From assembly GCF_000633255.1 (NCBI RefSeq), contig NZ_AYMJ01000032.1, forward strand, positions 16,428-80,427: a stretch of 64,000 bases of DNA. Direction: 5' to 3'. The DNA is from Pseudomonas sp. H1h. GTDB lineage: Bacteria > Pseudomonadota > Gammaproteobacteria > Pseudomonadales > Pseudomonadaceae. A program made the translations under genes and the position numbers. Below are positions 32,620-41,408 of this stretch, in pieces (positions within the stretch are counted from its first letter, which is position 1; the number at the start of each line of letters is the position of its first letter). Under the pieces are notes generated by a model, which was given only the letters and a program-made list of their open reading frames with translations, ran no database searches and was not told the origin of the DNA.

Positions 32620-34014
32620 TTAAGGTTGTTTGAGGCTGGCGACGTTGGTCGCACCGGCGCTCGGAATGACGTGGGCGGCGAGGCCCGCAGCGAACACCTG
32701 ATTGCCCACGGCGCGCAGGCTGATCACCTGATAACGCTGATCGACGGTGACCTTGACCACCGAGCCACCGATGGCGCTCGGCAAACTGACTTGGTGCTCG
32801 CCTTTCTTCAAGCGCAGACGTACCACCTGAGTGTTGTCCGGCAGGGTGCGCCACGTACGGGTATCGGCACCTTCGAGCACAGCTGAAGAGATACCGACGG
32901 CCAGACCGGCCAGCGGATTGGTTTCGTTGATCTTCTTCTGCGCCACGCCTTTGGTGATTGCGCGCACGGTGGTGCGCACGATAATCCCCGGCATGTCATC
33001 GCGCAGGGCGCGGCGCGACATGGCAGTGGTGCTGTTGAGGGCGGTCAGGTTGACTTGCTGGCCATCGACGCCGATCTGCGCGAACGGTGCAGTGGAGGTG
33101 TCGGGCTTGATGATCGGGAACGACAGCGGGGTGATCACCACGTTGTTGGAGATCGGCAATGGCAGCGGCACGCGGATCGAATCGCGGGCTGGCGCCAGAC
33201 CGCTTTGCACCACGATCAGGATGTCGCTGTCGTCGGATTTGCTTGGCTTGTCGAGATTGACCAGCGCCTGTTCCAGCAGTGGGGTGTTCGGACGCAGTTC
33301 GGCAGCCTTGCGGTAGCCCGGTGCAGCCAGGTCTTTCTCGCCCAGGGCTTCGTAGACGAAACCGGCCAGGTAATGGCTGAACGCACTCTGGTAGCTGTTT
33401 TTCAGGCTGACCACTTCCGGCGCATCAAGGCTGGCGACCGGGTAACCCTGCAGATCCTTGTATTGGGTCTTGATCCCTTCTTTCTCGGCCTCTTCCTCGC
33501 TCTTGAGGTATTCCTTGTCACGCAGGTCGGCGATCACCGCTTCACGTTCGTGAGTCTTCTTGATCGCGGTGCGGGCGCCGTCGAAGTCATTGACCGCCAG
33601 CAGGTTGAGGGCCATCTGCGTGGTCAGCATGACTTTTTCGTAGTCGTAGCCTTCGTAGCGACGAACCTTGTCGTTGACGATGAAGCTACCGAACTGAGCC
33701 AGGTATTTGCCGGAATCGAGCTTGACCGCGTCTTCCCACTGACCGACCACCTGATCGGCGCTGGTCCAGGCGTTCTGGCTGCCGGACAGGTCGCCCTTGG
33801 CGCGCAGCAACTCCCCCTTCTCGAAGTAATAGAGCAGGTCTTTGTCCGGGCCGGTGTTGTTCTTTTCCAGCAGGGTCAATGCGGCGTCGACGTTGCCGGT
33901 GGCCAGTTGCTGGTTGGTCTGGGCCAGTTCCGAATCGTAGTTGCGAAACGCCGAACAGCCGGACAGCAGAGTGACAGCGCTGAGCGCGATCAAGGTGGGA
34001 GCGCGGAATGCCAT
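32620..34014 (-). CDS. COG3014 family lipoprotein, copy A
   Basis: A 464-residue lipoprotein with signal peptide ending LLSGC (lipidated Cys near residue 20). The N-terminal two thirds are TPR-like helices (LLYYFEKGELLRAKG, YDYEKVMLTTQMALN, YQSAFSHYLAGFVYEALGEK), followed by a beta-rich C-terminal part (ILIVVQSGLAPARDSIRVP, RTWRTLPDNTQVVRLRLKKG). I start at 34014, since a GGGAAG purine tract and the signal peptide fit; the frame extends 34 codons further upstream without meaning. It is a paralogue of the next upstream gene (34229-35620). Function unknown; it shares its operon with YcfL- and LpoB-like proteins. Confidence 0.85.
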   Translation of the reverse strand: MAFRAPTLIALSAVTLLSGCSAFRNYDSELAQTNQQLATGNVDAALTLLEKNNTGPDKDLLYYFEKGELLRAKGDLSGSQNAWTSADQVVGQWEDAVKLDSGKYLAQFGSFIVNDKVRRYEGYDYEKVMLTTQMALNLLAVNDFDGARTAIKKTHEREAVIADLRDKEYLKSEEEAEKEGIKTQYKDLQGYPVASLDAPEVVSLKNSYQSAFSHYLAGFVYEALGEKDLAAPGYRKAAELRPNTPLLEQALVNLDKPSKSDDSDILIVVQSGLAPARDSIRVPLPLPISNNVVITPLSFPIIKPDTSTAPFAQIGVDGQQVNLTALNSTTAMSRRALRDDMPGIIVRTTVRAITKGVAQKKINETNPLAGLAVGISSAVLEGADTRTWRTLPDNTQVVRLRLKKGEHQVSLPSAIGGSVVKVTVDQRYQVISLRAVGNQVFAAGLAAHVIPSAGATNVASLKQP

Positions 34015-34228
34015 GGGGGTACTTCTTCCCTGAGCTTGAAACTGCAGCAGCCACCTGTGCTGGTCGGGCTGATGTGACCCATCGACAGTGGCGCTGGCCT
34101 CCTGCCAATTCCTCATAACCAGAGGAGCTTTTATGCCGCATCGCGATAGCGCGGGCGCGGCATTATAAGCAGGCGATGCTGGCCATGTAATAGCTTTTTA
34201 ATCGCACTTGTTAGTTTGGTGCCATTAC

Positions 34229-35620
34229 TTATTTCAGGCCGGATACGCGGGTTTCCAGCGCAGGGATGGCCTGAAAAGCGCTGCCATTCGCGTAAATCCG
34301 CTCGCCCAGCACACGCAGACCGATCATCTGACGGTTCTGGTCGATACGGATTTTCAGCGGTGCACCCGCATTCGGCAGGCTGATCAGGTGTTCGCCCTTT
34401 TTCAGGCGCAGGCGCACAACCTGCGTCAGGTTGGGCAGGGTGCGCCACGTGCGGGTGTCCGCCTGCTCGAAACCGTCCCAGTGGGTCACGTAGGACGCTT
34501 TGCTCGGGTTACGTCGGTTGTCCGTGCCTTGAACGTCCGCTGCAAGAAATGCCCGGTAGGTCGTGCGCTGGATAATCCCGGGCATGTCGTCGCGCAGCGT
34601 GCGCAAGGACATGTCGGTGATGCTGTTGACCGCGATCAGCTGTTTTTGTCGACCATCGATACTGACCTGACTGATCGGCGGGGTTGAGGTGTCCGGCACC
34701 ATCACCGGAAACGAGATGTTGGCGACGATGACTTGCCCGTCCGCCAGTTTCACCGGGTAAGGCACGCGTACCGAACTGCGGGCGGGCGCCAGGCCACTTT
34801 GCACAATGATCAGCACATCGCTTTCGTCGGCCTTGAGCCCGGGGCTGTCGAGGTCGCGCAATGCCTGTTGGAAAAACGCCATGTCCGGGCGCAATTCTAT
34901 GGCTTGCCGATAGCCGGGCGCGGCGAGGTTCTTTTCACCCAGTGCTTCATACGTGAAGCCGGCGAGATAGTGACTGAACGCACTTTGGTAACCGTTTTTC
35001 AGGGCAATCACCGCAGGCGATTCGAGCATCACCACCGGATAACCCTGCAAATCCTTGTAATGCACGCGTGCGCCCTGGGCCTTGGCGGTTTCCTCGATTT
35101 TTTCGTATTCCAGCTCCCGTTGCCGGGCGATCAGCGCTTCGCGTTCATGGGTTTTCCTGATGTCGGCGCGGGCGCCATCGAAGTCATTTTGCGCTAACTG
35201 ATTGAGGGCCATTTGCGTGGTCAGCATGACCTTTTCATAGTCGTAGCCATCGTAGCGGCGCAGCTTGTCGTTGATGATGCTGCCCCAGTGATCGCCCATC
35301 GCGGCGAGCAACTTGTCGCCAGTGGTTTCGATCGTGTCCTGACGCTCGATGATCATCTGCTCGGCGCTGCGCCAGGTTGTCTGGCTCTGCGCGAACTCGC
35401 CGCCGGCACTGAGGACGGCGCCCTTTTCGAAATAGTAGAGCAGGTCTTTTTCCGGGTCCGGGTTGTGCGCTTCGATCACGGACAGAGCGCCGTCGATGTT
35501 GCCGGCCTTGAACTGATCGGTGGTCTGTTGCAGTTCCAGATCGTAATTGCGATACGCCGCGCAGCCGCTCAGTTGGACAACGGCGGTGATCAACAGGGGC
35601 AGGAGCAAGCGATGGCGCAT
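34229..35620 (-). CDS. COG3014 family lipoprotein, copy B
   Basis: A 463-residue lipoprotein, signal peptide with lipobox LSGC near residue 20, closely matching copy A along its whole length: LLYYFEKG, YDYEKVMLTTQMALNQLA, KDLQGYPV, YQSAFSHYLAGFTYEALGEK, VQSGLAPARSSVRVP, RTWRTLPNLTQVVRLRLKKGEH. The clearest divergence is a segment just before RTWRTLP. It is the first gene of the envelope operon, 214 bases before copy A, and that gap could contain a second promoter. A tandem duplication followed by divergence is the simplest explanation. Confidence 0.85.
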   Translation of the reverse strand: MRHRLLLPLLITAVVQLSGCAAYRNYDLELQQTTDQFKAGNIDGALSVIEAHNPDPEKDLLYYFEKGAVLSAGGEFAQSQTTWRSAEQMIIERQDTIETTGDKLLAAMGDHWGSIINDKLRRYDGYDYEKVMLTTQMALNQLAQNDFDGARADIRKTHEREALIARQRELEYEKIEETAKAQGARVHYKDLQGYPVVMLESPAVIALKNGYQSAFSHYLAGFTYEALGEKNLAAPGYRQAIELRPDMAFFQQALRDLDSPGLKADESDVLIIVQSGLAPARSSVRVPYPVKLADGQVIVANISFPVMVPDTSTPPISQVSIDGRQKQLIAVNSITDMSLRTLRDDMPGIIQRTTYRAFLAADVQGTDNRRNPSKASYVTHWDGFEQADTRTWRTLPNLTQVVRLRLKKGEHLISLPNAGAPLKIRIDQNRQMIGLRVLGERIYANGSAFQAIPALETRVSGLK

Positions 35621-35815
35621 GAGGAGGGGTCATCCTTGGACGGGAAATGCGACGAAGTGGCGCATTATAGGGGGCGATAGTGGCTAAGTGATCCGTCGTT
35701 TTTGGTGGCCCATTGCACCGCTCATGTGTGGCGCTCAACGGACTTGCCGGTGGGATGGCGCACGGGATTGAGCTAGCCTTGCTGGCCTGACGCATTAACG
35801 AATTGCAGGACTTTA

Positions 35816-36715
35816 ATGAATCAACTGCAAGCCATGCGCGCATTTCGTTGCATCGTCGAATGTCGCGGCTTCAGCGCCGCCGCCGAGCGGCTCGACACCA
35901 CGCACTCGACCATTTCCCGGCAGTTGCAGCAGCTGGAAAATGAACTCGGCACGCGCCTGATCAACCGCAACACCCGGCGTTTCAACCTGACCACGGCGGG
36001 GCAGCAGTATTACGCCGCGTGCGTGGACATCCTCGAACGCCTCGATCAAGCCGCGCTGGCAGTGGGACAGGCTCACGAAAGCCCCAGCGGTGTGTTGCGC
36101 ATCAGCGCGCCGATGGTGATCGGTACGCTGGAACTGGCGAGCTGGTTGCCAGCGTTTCAACAGCGCTATCCCGACATCGACGTGGAGCTGTCCTGCGATG
36201 ATCGTTTCGTCGATCTGATTGCCGAGGGCTTCGACGTGGCGCTGCGCATCTGCGGGCCATTGGCCGACTCGTCACTGGTGGCGCGCCTGCTGACCGTCTC
36301 GGACATGCTGCTGGTGGCGTCGCCGGCCTACGTTGCCCGCCACGGTCTGGTGCGTCAGGTGCGCGAGCTCGCCGGGCAGCAGTTGCTGGCGTTCGCCGGT
36401 GGCAGCGACTGGGTGCTGACTGACGCGCGCGGGGTTACCAGCGGCGTGCGTGCGCAAGGCCGGTTCAAGGCCGACTCGATCAGCTCGTTGCACGCCGCCG
36501 CGCTGGCCGGGGTCGGCATTGCCGCGTTCACCCGCGCCACGGTGCAGGACGATCTGCTCAGTGGCCGGCTGGTGCACATCCTGCCCCATTGCAGCCTCGG
36601 TCAGCGCCACTATTACGCGCTCTATCCGCATGCCCGGCATGTCGCGCTGAAGGTGCAGGTTTTCGTCGAGTTCATGCGCGAGCATTACCGCAACACCCCC
36701 GCAGCGCTGCGCTAA
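35816..36715 (+). CDS. LysR family transcriptional regulator
   Basis: A 299-residue LysR-type regulator. The winged helix-turn-helix is N-terminal (about 1-60: QLQAMRAFRCIVECRGFSAA, then STISRQLQQLENELGTRLINR), and the effector-binding domain spans about 90-290 (PDIDVELSCDDRFVDLIAEGFDVALRIC). The DNA target and inducer are unknown. It is divergent from the lipoprotein operon and 86 bases upstream of the rightward FTR1 permease gene, so either could be regulated. Confidence 0.92.
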   Translation: MNQLQAMRAFRCIVECRGFSAAAERLDTTHSTISRQLQQLENELGTRLINRNTRRFNLTTAGQQYYAACVDILERLDQAALAVGQAHESPSGVLRISAPMVIGTLELASWLPAFQQRYPDIDVELSCDDRFVDLIAEGFDVALRICGPLADSSLVARLLTVSDMLLVASPAYVARHGLVRQVRELAGQQLLAFAGGSDWVLTDARGVTSGVRAQGRFKADSISSLHAAALAGVGIAAFTRATVQDDLLSGRLVHILPHCSLGQRHYYALYPHARHVALKVQVFVEFMREHYRNTPAALR

Positions 36716-36801
36716 AACGCCACGAGTCGTCGACAAAGCTTGAGGGAAAGGCCTTCGAAGTGAACAATATGTAACTTCGCATTTCCATTTGAGACTCATT
36801 C

Positions 36802-38697
36802 ATGACTGCCTCGTCCCGACTCCTGGCCTGGCTGGTGTTCCCTTTGTTTGCCCTGAGCAGTTTCAACCTGCTGGCCGACACCGTGGAAGGCGCCCCGCAG
36901 GCGCTGCACCTGCTCGATTACATCAGCGCCGACTACCCGCCGACTGTCGCGGCGGGCAAGGTCGTCGACGACGGCGAGTACCGCGAACAACTGGAATTCA
37001 CCCAGGTGCTGCAAGGTTTGATCGCCGGCATGCCGGCCAAGCCAGAGAAGGCCGCACTGGAGCAGGGCGTCGAGGCTTTGCGCGTCGCCATCAGCGCGAA
37101 GCAGGACGGCGCTGAAGTCGCCCGACAGGCCCGGCAACTGGGCGCGAAGCTGGCGGTGGCGTATGAAGTCAGCCAGGCACCGATCATCACGCCGGATCCG
37201 ACCCGGGGCGCGCCGCTCTATGCGCAGAACTGCTCGGTCTGTCATGGTGACACAGGTGTTGGCGATGGTCCGGCGGGCCTCGGCATGAACCCGGCGCCGG
37301 CCAACCTGCGCGCTGCCGCACGGATGGACCACCTGAGTCTGTACGCGATCTACAGCACCCTCGGCCAGGGTGTCGAAGGCACCGACATGCCGGCGTTTGC
37401 CGATCAATTGGATGACCGTCAGCGCTGGGACCTGGCGACCTACATCGCCGGCTTCAGTGCCGACCCGGCAGCGGCCAGGTCCGACAAGGTCTACAACATT
37501 GCCGATCTGGCCCGCCAGACCCCGGCCGAAGTGCAGGCCGCCGAAGGTCCACAAACCGCCGCGACCTTCCGCGCTCAGCGCGCGCAGCCGCCGCAGGTCA
37601 AGCGTGGCCCGGCGCAGTTGCTCGATTACACCGCTGCCACGCTGGACAAGAGCCTGGCCGCGTACCGCGCCGGTGATCGTGATCAGGCTTATGACCTGTC
37701 GGTGGCGGCTTATCTGGAAGGCTTTGAACTGGTCGAAAGCTCGCTGGACAACGTTGACGCCAACGTGCGCAAGGACACTGAAAAGTCGCTGATGGCCTAC
37801 CGTCAATCGCTGCAGGACGGTCTGCCAGTGGCGCAGGCCGAGCAGCGTCTGGATGCGGCAAAGGAAAAACTGAAAGCGTCTGCCGAACTGCTCGGCAGCG
37901 ATGGCCTGAGCTGGTCGCTGAGCTTCATTTCCGGGCTGCTGATCCTGTTGCGCGAAGGTCTGGAAGCGATTCTGGTGTTGGCGGCGATCCTCGCCTTTCT
38001 ACGTAACACCGGCCAGCAGTCGGCGGTGCGCAGCGTCAACATCGGTTGGGGTCTTGCGCTATTGGCCGGTCTCGGCACCTGGGCGCTGGCAGCGTACGTG
38101 ATCGACGTCAGCGGCTCGCAGCGTGAATTGCTCGAAGGCGCGACGGCGCTGTTCGCCAGTGTCATGGTGCTGTGGCTCGGGGTGTGGATGCACGACCGGC
38201 GCCACGCGGCGGCCTGGCAAGACTACATCAAGCAAAGTCTGGTGGGCGGTGGCGGGCGTTTCGGTTTCGCGATCCTCGCGTTCTTCTCGGTGTATCGCGA
38301 GCTGTTCGAAGTGATCCTGTTCTACGAAACCCTATGGCTGCAGGCAGGTCCGGCCGGGCATGACGCGGTGCTGGCCGGTGGCGCCACGGCGCTGGTGCTG
38401 CTGGTCGGTCTGGCCTGGGTGATCCTGCGCGGCTCGGCGAAGTTGCCGCTGGCGCTGTTCTTCAGTATCAACGCCGGGCTGCTGTGTGCGTTGTCGGTGG
38501 TGTTCGCCGGCCATGGCGTGAAAGCGTTGCAGGAAGCCGGGATCTTCGGCACGCGGCCGGTGGCGTTCTTTGACTTCGACTGGCTGGGGATTCATGCCGA
38601 TGCCTATTCGCTGACGGCGCAAGCGGTGGCGATTGTGGCGATTGTCGTGTTGTACGGGCGTAGTCGGATGGCCGAGAAAAAGCGCGTGACTGCTTAA
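36802..38697 (+). CDS. cytochrome c / FTR1 family iron permease fusion
   Basis: A 631-residue membrane protein joining a cytochrome c domain to an FTR1-type iron permease. A signal peptide (about 1-25) leads to a periplasmic c-type haem site Cys144-x-x-Cys147-His148 (CSVCHG), a helical periplasmic region to about residue 360, and then about seven membrane spans. The FTR1 motif REGLEAILVL lies near residues 384-393, and RELFEVILFYE near 499-509 repeats the RExxE pattern. These glutamates move iron in the Ftr1/EfeU family. The fused cytochrome suggests coupled iron oxidation or electron removal; this is inference. Confidence 0.9.
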   Translation: MTASSRLLAWLVFPLFALSSFNLLADTVEGAPQALHLLDYISADYPPTVAAGKVVDDGEYREQLEFTQVLQGLIAGMPAKPEKAALEQGVEALRVAISAKQDGAEVARQARQLGAKLAVAYEVSQAPIITPDPTRGAPLYAQNCSVCHGDTGVGDGPAGLGMNPAPANLRAAARMDHLSLYAIYSTLGQGVEGTDMPAFADQLDDRQRWDLATYIAGFSADPAAARSDKVYNIADLARQTPAEVQAAEGPQTAATFRAQRAQPPQVKRGPAQLLDYTAATLDKSLAAYRAGDRDQAYDLSVAAYLEGFELVESSLDNVDANVRKDTEKSLMAYRQSLQDGLPVAQAEQRLDAAKEKLKASAELLGSDGLSWSLSFISGLLILLREGLEAILVLAAILAFLRNTGQQSAVRSVNIGWGLALLAGLGTWALAAYVIDVSGSQRELLEGATALFASVMVLWLGVWMHDRRHAAAWQDYIKQSLVGGGGRFGFAILAFFSVYRELFEVILFYETLWLQAGPAGHDAVLAGGATALVLLVGLAWVILRGSAKLPLALFFSINAGLLCALSVVFAGHGVKALQEAGIFGTRPVAFFDFDWLGIHADAYSLTAQAVAIVAIVVLYGRSRMAEKKRVTA

Positions 38698-38717
38698 GAG
38701 CATTCGGCGCGCTCACA

Positions 38718-38781
38718 TTCGCGAGCGGGCTCGCTCCCACAGGCGTTGCGCGTAACCTGTGGGAGCGAGCCCGCTCGCGAA
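38718..38781. repeat. REPIN (short, 64 bases)
   Basis: TTCGCGAGCGGGCTCGCTCC and its inverted copy with a spacer of about 20 bases. It lies between the FTR1 gene and the YaiI-family gene, about 25 bases ahead of the latter's start, so it lies in the leader of that gene. Confidence 0.9.
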
Positions 38782-38804
38782 TTGTTTTTTGGAGGCAAGA
38801 AAAA

Positions 38805-39260
38805 ATGCGTGTATGGATCGATGCCGATGCCTGCCCCCGGGCAGCGAAGGATCTGGTGGTGAAGTTCGCCCTCAAGCGCAAGTTCGAAGTGGTGCTGGTG
38901 GCGGGGCAGCCGCAGATCAAACCGGGGCTGGCGATCGTCAAACTGATCGTGGTGCCGAGCGGCCCGGATGCGGCGGACGATTATCTGGTGGAGCACGCAG
39001 TGCCCGGTGAACTGGTGATCTGCAGCGATATTCCGCTGGCCGATCGTCTGGTGAAGAAAGGCGTGGCGGCGCTGGACCCGCGCGGGAAGGAGTTCGACGC
39101 ACAGAACATGGGCGAGCGGCTGGCGGTGCGCAATCTGTTCACCGACCTGCGCGAACAGGGCCAGATCAGTGGCGGCCCGGCGCCTTTCGGCGAGCGCGAG
39201 AAGCAGGCCTTTGCCAATGCGCTGGATCGCATCCTCACCCGGCTCACCCGCAAACCCTGA
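38805..39260 (+). CDS. YaiI/YqxD family protein (UPF0178, DUF188)
   Basis: A 151-residue DUF188 protein related to PIN-like nucleases. It has the conserved start MRVWIDADACPRAAKDLVVKF with an Asp-x-Asp pair, the DDYLVEHAVPGELVICSDIPLADRLVKKG block and the DPRGKEFD motif with further acidic residues. These could bind metal, but no reaction is established for the family. It follows a REPIN and is followed by another. Confidence 0.9.
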   Translation: MRVWIDADACPRAAKDLVVKFALKRKFEVVLVAGQPQIKPGLAIVKLIVVPSGPDAADDYLVEHAVPGELVICSDIPLADRLVKKGVAALDPRGKEFDAQNMGERLAVRNLFTDLREQGQISGGPAPFGEREKQAFANALDRILTRLTRKP

Positions 39261-39278
39261 ACATTACACAGATCCCTT

Positions 39279-39365
39279 GTGGGAGCGGGCTTGCTCGCGA
39301 AGGCGTCGTATCAGACAACATTGATTTGCATGACGCACCGCTTTCGCGAGCAAGCCCGCTCCCAC
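39279..39365. repeat. REPIN (paired inverted REP sequences)
   Basis: Inverted GTGGGAGCGGGCTTGCTCGCGAA copies between the convergent YaiI-family and elbB genes. Confidence 0.92.
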
Positions 39366-39389
39366 ATTTGTTCTGCATGCCGTCAGAGA

Positions 39390-40058
39390 TCAGGCATCTT
39401 TTTCGTGGGTCAATTCCAGAACGCGGTCGACCAGTTTGTTGATCCCCGAAGCCGCCTCACTGATGTTCTGCGCCAGCATGTAAGCCGGGGTGGTCACCAG
39501 TTTGCGTGCCTTGTCTTCGATGATGTCGCTCACCGCGCAGTCTTCGTGGGTGGCCCCCATCTTGTTCATCGCCGTCGCGGTGTCGGCATCGTTGCCGATG
39601 GTGCAGGTCACGCCAGGGCCGTAGATCTTCGCCGCCAGCGCCGGTGAGATGCACATCAGGCCTACCGGTTTACCCGCTTCGGCAAACGCTTCGGCCAGTT
39701 CCAGCACCTGCGGCTGCACGCTGCAACCGGCGCCTTCGACGGCGAAGTTCGAGAGGTTTTTCGCCGCACCGAAACCGCCCGGCACGATCAGCGCGTCGAA
39801 GTCGTCGACGTTGGCTTCGCGGATGTCCTTGATATTGCCGCGGGCAATGCGCGCCGATTCCACCAGGACGTTGCGCGTCTCGGGCATTTCTTCGCCGGTC
39901 AGGTGATTGATCACATGCAATTGCGCAATGTTCGGGGCGAAGCACTGCACCTGCGCGCCGCGTTGATCCAGGCGCAGCAGGGTGATGACGCTCTCGTGGA
40001 TCTCGGCGCCGTCGTACACGCCGCTACCGGACAGGATCACTGCAACTTTTTTGCTCAT
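39390..40058 (-). CDS. elbB: glyoxalase ElbB (DJ-1/PfpI family)
   Basis: A 222-residue DJ-1/PfpI superfamily protein of the ElbB subgroup. The nucleophilic elbow holds the conserved Cys in GLMCISPALAAKIYG; a PGGFGAAKNL motif and the start KKVAVILSGSGVYDGAEIHES are typical. E. coli ElbB has glyoxalase activity and has been linked to isoprenoid synthesis, though weakly. Strong RBS GGAGAG precedes the start. It is divergent from the sterol-desaturase-family gene. Confidence 0.92.
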   Translation of the reverse strand: MSKKVAVILSGSGVYDGAEIHESVITLLRLDQRGAQVQCFAPNIAQLHVINHLTGEEMPETRNVLVESARIARGNIKDIREANVDDFDALIVPGGFGAAKNLSNFAVEGAGCSVQPQVLELAEAFAEAGKPVGLMCISPALAAKIYGPGVTCTIGNDADTATAMNKMGATHEDCAVSDIIEDKARKLVTTPAYMLAQNISEAASGINKLVDRVLELTHEKDA

Positions 40059-40172
40059 GGGTTTCTCTCCAGATTCATGGCGCTAAATGTCCACTAATTT
40101 GTCGCGCGTTGCCATAGGGTGATTGGGCGGCTACACCTAGGATCTGTCCATAGAATCCGACCGGGGCGCGCC

Positions 40173-41408
40173 ATGGACTTCATTCTGTATGCAGTGCCGT
40201 TTTTCTTCGTGCTGATCGCCGCCGAACTGCTCGCCGACCGCTGGCGCGGAGTGCGCCACTATCGCCTCGCCGACTCGGTGAACAGCCTCAGCGCCGGGGT
40301 GTTGTCGACGACCACCGGGCTGCTGACCAAGGGTCTGGGGCTGGTGACCTATGCGTTTGCTCTGGGACACCTGGCGCTGCTCAGGCTGCCGGCGGACAGT
40401 GTCTGGGTCTGGGTGTTTGCCTTTGTGTTTTATGACTTCTGCTATTACTGGCTGCACCGCCTGGGTCATGAGCGCAACATCCTCTGGGCGGCACACTCGG
40501 TGCATCACCAGAGCGAGGAGTACAACCTCTCCACGGCGTTGCGCCAGACCAGTACCGGGTTCCTGCTGGGCTGGATCTTCTACTTGCCGATGGCGGTGCT
40601 CGGCGTGCCGCTGCTGGTGTTCGTCAGCGTCGCGGCGATGAATCTGCTGTATCAGTTCTGGGTCCACACCCGGCACATTCCCAAGCTCGGCTGGTTCGAG
40701 TGGTTCTTCGTCACGCCATCCAATCATCGGGCCCACCATGCACAGAACGCTCTCTACATGGATCGCAACTACGGCGGGGTGTTCATTCTTTGGGATCGGC
40801 TGTTCGGCACGTTCCAGGAAGAGGACGACAACGAACCGGTGATTTTCGGCGTGACCACGCCGCTGGCGAGCTGGAACCCGCTGTGGGCCAATGTGCAGTT
40901 CTATGCGCAGTTGTGGGACGACGCGCGCCGCGCCGAAAGCCGCTGGGACACACTGCGGATCTGGTTCATGCGCACCGGCTGGCGTCCGGCGGATGTCGCG
41001 TTGAAGTACCCGCTGAACAAGCCGGATCTGCGCCGCTTTCGCAAGTTCGAGGTGCCGCTCGACAGCCGTCGAAAGGGCTACGTGGCGCTGCAGTTCTGCG
41101 TCTATATCGCGCTGGGCAGTTATCTGATGGGGCAGGCGCCGCAGCTGCCGATCGCCGCGCTGGTGCTCGGCTGGGTCGCGGTCGCATCGGGTCTGTTTGC
41201 GCTGGGCGTGGCTCTTGAGAATCGCTCGTGGGCGTTGAAGGTGGAGCTGCTGCGGCTGGGGTCAAACGTACCGCTGGTGTGGCTGGCGCCATTGCTCGGG
41301 TTATGGCCGGCCAGCCCGTTGGCCTGGGCTGGCTTGCTCGGTTACAGCTTGCTCAGCGGCCTCGGGCTGTATGGCTGTCGCCAGCGCGTTACTCGGCTGG
41401 CGTCTTAG
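40173..41408 (+). CDS. sterol desaturase / fatty acid hydroxylase family protein
   Basis: A 411-residue integral membrane enzyme with the eight-histidine di-iron pattern: HRLGHERN (HxxxH), HSVHH (HxxHH) and NHRAHH. Such enzymes hydroxylate or desaturate lipids using oxygen; the substrate is unknown. At least six membrane spans are visible, including three in the C-terminal third beyond the catalytic part. I start at 40173 (MDFILYAVPFFFVLIA); upstream sequence is not conserved-looking. The 3' end overlaps the convergent DedA gene by 20 bases. Confidence 0.88.
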   Translation: MDFILYAVPFFFVLIAAELLADRWRGVRHYRLADSVNSLSAGVLSTTTGLLTKGLGLVTYAFALGHLALLRLPADSVWVWVFAFVFYDFCYYWLHRLGHERNILWAAHSVHHQSEEYNLSTALRQTSTGFLLGWIFYLPMAVLGVPLLVFVSVAAMNLLYQFWVHTRHIPKLGWFEWFFVTPSNHRAHHAQNALYMDRNYGGVFILWDRLFGTFQEEDDNEPVIFGVTTPLASWNPLWANVQFYAQLWDDARRAESRWDTLRIWFMRTGWRPADVALKYPLNKPDLRRFRKFEVPLDSRRKGYVALQFCVYIALGSYLMGQAPQLPIAALVLGWVAVASGLFALGVALENRSWALKVELLRLGSNVPLVWLAPLLGLWPASPLAWAGLLGYSLLSGLGLYGCRQRVTRLAS

